DNA from: Climacteris rufus
Lineage: Eukaryota > Chordata > Aves > Passeriformes > Climacteridae
DNA: 64,000 nt
Direction: 5' to 3'
Assembly: GCA_013398175.1 (NCBI GenBank)
Contig: VZRZ01004628.1
Coordinates: 1,126 to 65,125 of the forward strand
The translations under genes were made by a program, and so were the position numbers. This document shows, piece by piece, positions 60,986-64,000 of this stretch; positions within the stretch are counted from its first letter, which is position 1, and every line of letters begins with the position of its first letter. The notes under the pieces were generated by a model. That model was not told the origin of the DNA. It was given only the letters and a program-made list of their open reading frames with translations, and ran no database searches.

Positions 60986-63431
60986 CTGTGAGAGAGTTAA
61001 GGACAGATATTTTTAAAAGATTTCCAAATGCATACTATTAGGTATTTAATTCCTTTTTCCATCTTCTTCAATTCTTCTATCAATTTCAACCTCAGGGTGA
61101 ATCCAATGCATAGACTTTCATTCCTTTGAATACTTCACGTATGCAATTTGTCCATCCTTAGGTCACCAAACAGCTCTTGGCACCCAGACAGGCTAGAAGT
61201 GAAATGATTGCATACCACTTCAGAATCAGGTAGAAATCAATGTATTTGACATCAGTGTCTGAAACATCTCATACACACTTTTGTGAGCTTTGAGTCAGAC
61301 CTTTTTTTGAAGTAGAAATTGAGGAGTTGCATAGTGCATGATGGATGAAGGAAAATATTTAAAATAAAAGAAAATATTAATAATTAAGGTAAAGGTCACT
61401 CAGCCTAAATATTTTCTTCCATTTTTTTCAGAAATCTAATATTGCTAAGAAAAGAATTCAAACTTGCTTGCTGAAGAAAGACCACAATGTGTCGTGCTGT
61501 ATGTATAGTATTCAAGGATACACCTCCTTTTTATTTGAGCTAAGACACTAAGTAAACAGAAAGCAGTAAACTCAGCCAGAGTTACACAAAGCTGTATCCA
61601 GAGAGGAAGCTCCAGAGACAGAAAATGTTGTAGAGGTACTTCTTTATTTTAATTATTCCTCTTAGAATATTAGTATGATTTTTTTTAAATCTTCTAGGTG
61701 TTTTGTTAATAAATTAAAACTTTTGTATTTTCTATTTGAGCTTTAAAAGATACTGAGTTCTGACTTTAGGTTTGTGATATCAGAGGCAATTGGCTTTTTG
61801 ACTGATCTCTTCAGACGCAGAAATAATTTTGCACTTGTTAACATTTTTATGTCGTTTGTTAGTTTCTTTGTTATGCTGCCTTAATTGCAGCAAATGCACA
61901 GGATTTAAGCTAGATATCCAGGACTAATTCCTATTACTTGGGAAATATTATGTGTAACTATCCATGTAAAGGAGATACACAAATCACATAAAAAGCTAAA
62001 TGTTTTTTAGACAATAGACTTAAAGTAGTAGATTAAAGAAGAAATGTTGATGTTGCTTACAGGTTAATTTGAACTTCATGGGATATTACATTCTACATTT
62101 TCTGAATTTTTTTCTGTCTGCTTCAATTGAAAGCCAGAACACAAACTTATTTAACGTCTTCACTTTCTTCTTTGATCTCTAAAACTCTTAGCTGCAAAAC
62201 CCTAGAAAAGCTTCTTAAGCCAAGAGAATTTTTGCCCTTTCAAACTTTTGAATTTTTGAATCTATCAATGCAATGTATGACTCTATTTTTATACTATATA
62301 TGTATAACAGTAAGGACTCTCATTCATGAAAAAATACGGAAAATACAATAGTTTCTTTTACTGTCATTTTATTTTTGAGATTTTTTCCAGAATACTCTTT
62401 CCTCTTGGATTCTTGTATGTCAAAACCTGAAGCTGCTTGGGAAATCTTTCCACAATAAAAATCCTAAACTTCTGAGCACTTTTACCTGTAGGATGAGTTC
62501 TACTATTTTCGAAACAGTAAACTACCTTTGTTTATCAGTTCTTGCTCTTTGAATGGGAGTTGCCAATTGACAATACAGATTAATTATTAGTTTCTTCTAT
62601 TTCTTCTATTTCACTCTCTGCTTAAATATTTTTTAAGTTTTGACCTTTTGAAAGATACTAATAGTTCTAAATTTGAAACATAGGAAATAGAAATGAAGGA
62701 TCACCTTGGTTTTTTTCCCCTTCGGGCTTTACATACACTAAGAGTGCTTCACTAGTTAGAAATTCTTGTGGACAGTATTGTCAGATTTTCTAAATAAGCA
62801 CGTAAATGTGTGACAGAGACATACTTTATACATTTAGTCATGCCTGTGTGGACAAAGCAAGAGATAGCTCTGACAGTGCTGCTGAATTGTGACTGTACAA
62901 AGTGCTTCCACCATCTTCTTCCTCCCCTGTATAGACATTTCTTATTTATATAGACATTCCTCACTCTGCTCTCTTATGGTGACTGAGCCCTGGGTCACAA
63001 CTGGGCATAGTCGTGGTTATGCACATTTGTACAACCATTGATACCACATCCTGTTTCTTAAATAGCTGTTTGAAAGGTCGTTAAAAGTCATGTTGTATTT
63101 GTATTGCTATATTCAGGCTGAAGTAGGATCTGAGTGGGAAAAAATGCAGTGAAGAGTCAATAATTTTAAAAGTGATGATCTTTCCAGACAGTTTTGTGGC
63201 AAGGCTTCATGCAGAAGTGCTCTTCCAAGGCTACACTAGTTATCTGAAATCCAGATGCTGCTATTGTTCCTTTTCTTTCTGAAAGAGTAGAAGTTGTGAG
63301 AAAACGGAAGTTTATCTTATTTATTACTTAGTTTTAGATACTGTTACTACTAATTAACATGGTTTAAATTAACATCTCTCATCTTTGAAGTCTTGTAAGA
63401 ATACTGATATTATAAAACAATTCCACACTGT
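60986..63431. other. Intergenic, nothing recognised
   Basis: Very AT-rich unique sequence. No gene, RNA gene or repeat family is recognised. Confidence 0.55.
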
Positions 63432-63488
63432 CAAAAATGTCTATAACACATCCAAAAATGTCATTATAACACATCCAAAAATGTCTTT
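63432..63488. repeat. Tandem repeat of a 21-23 bp unit, about 2.5 copies
   Basis: The word caaaaatgtc starts at 63432, 63453 and 63476, each of the first two followed by (at)tataacacatc. The second unit differs from the first by a two-base insertion. Confidence 0.85.
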
Positions 63489-64000
63489 TATTTTTGAGGG
63501 AGCAGGACTTTTCCCTCATGATAGTTATCGCTTCATGTACTGGAACTTGGCCTCTGGGACTCTGAAGTTTATTAAACTTGTTATTACATCTTCCTCTTAA
63601 TTTCACTGAAAAATATGCTCAGAAGCACAGCTATTGGCATTTGCCTTTGGGACTCAGTCACTGATGTTGCCTGGTGGGTTTAGGTGAATGTAGTTATAGT
63701 TGCTCAAACAGAGAGACAGACATTGCATTTATATGTAAAGTTTTCCCCTGTTTTTATAAAGTTTTTAAACTGACAGAATAAATGAATGTTTTAGTTAATT
63801 TGTTCTTTTCTTTGCAGCCTTATTTGAGGTGAAATACCTAACCCTCACCTAAAGTTTACTTCAGCAAAATCTGAAAAGTTTACCCAGAGAAAAATCGTAG
63901 GCTAGTGAATTTATGAAAAAGGTATTTGTTTTTTGACTCCTCCAGTATTCTATATAGACTGAGCATGAATTTCATGCTGTGTTGGATATTACTCTAAGTT
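63489..64000. other. Intergenic, nothing recognised
   Basis: AT-rich sequence to the end of the window without recognised genes or repeats. Confidence 0.55.

Noticed and set aside
60633..60991. Three overlapping plus-strand open frames at 60633-60991
   Set aside because: They lie antisense to a reverse-oriented CR1 polymerase fragment and are explained by it.

Overview
The window looks like avian nuclear DNA. It carries many fragments of the avian LINE family CR1, recognisable by the 'agaatca...ttggaagggacc' 3' end on either strand and by a decayed CR1 reverse transcriptase reading frame. It also holds a vertebrate multi-exon gene with conserved intron phases. One LTR-like insertion resembles repeats I associate with songbirds, so a passerine is plausible, but the sequence alone does not prove it.

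Positions 1-27353 are almost entirely one plus-strand gene, RTF1, a subunit of the PAF1 transcription elongation complex. The window opens in a CpG-rich stretch (about 38 CpG in the first 280 bases, counted by hand) that fits the start of intron 1 beside the promoter CpG island. Exon 1, with the start codon, lies upstream of the window. I place the 17 remaining coding exons between 2559 and 27353. All join in frame (1935 bases, 644 codons plus stop) and all splice sites are GT-AG except one GC-AG intron at 24778-25069. Introns range from 81 bases (20369-20449) to 8.8 kb (2670-11489). Intron 17 holds a CR1 fragment and an LTR-like insertion, both antisense to RTF1. The 3' untranslated region runs from 27354 to a best candidate end near 30040.

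Positions 30041-64000 hold no protein gene I can support. This 34 kb is AT-rich intergenic DNA with about nine CR1 fragments in both orientations, a GC-rich block at 48120-48560, a (TG)12 microsatellite, several short tandem duplications and three unusual inverted repeats (40294-40320, 42127-42280, 59124-59157). The open frames there are short, lack splice-supported continuation and mostly overlap repeats. ITPKA, which I recall following RTF1 closely in mammals, is not visible.

I found no CRISPR array, tRNA, rRNA, operon or clear new biological system. The observations most worth checking are the GC-AG intron, the antisense LTR with its own TATA box and poly(A) signal, the inverted repeats, the broken protein-like stretch at 56256-56680 and the missing downstream neighbour.
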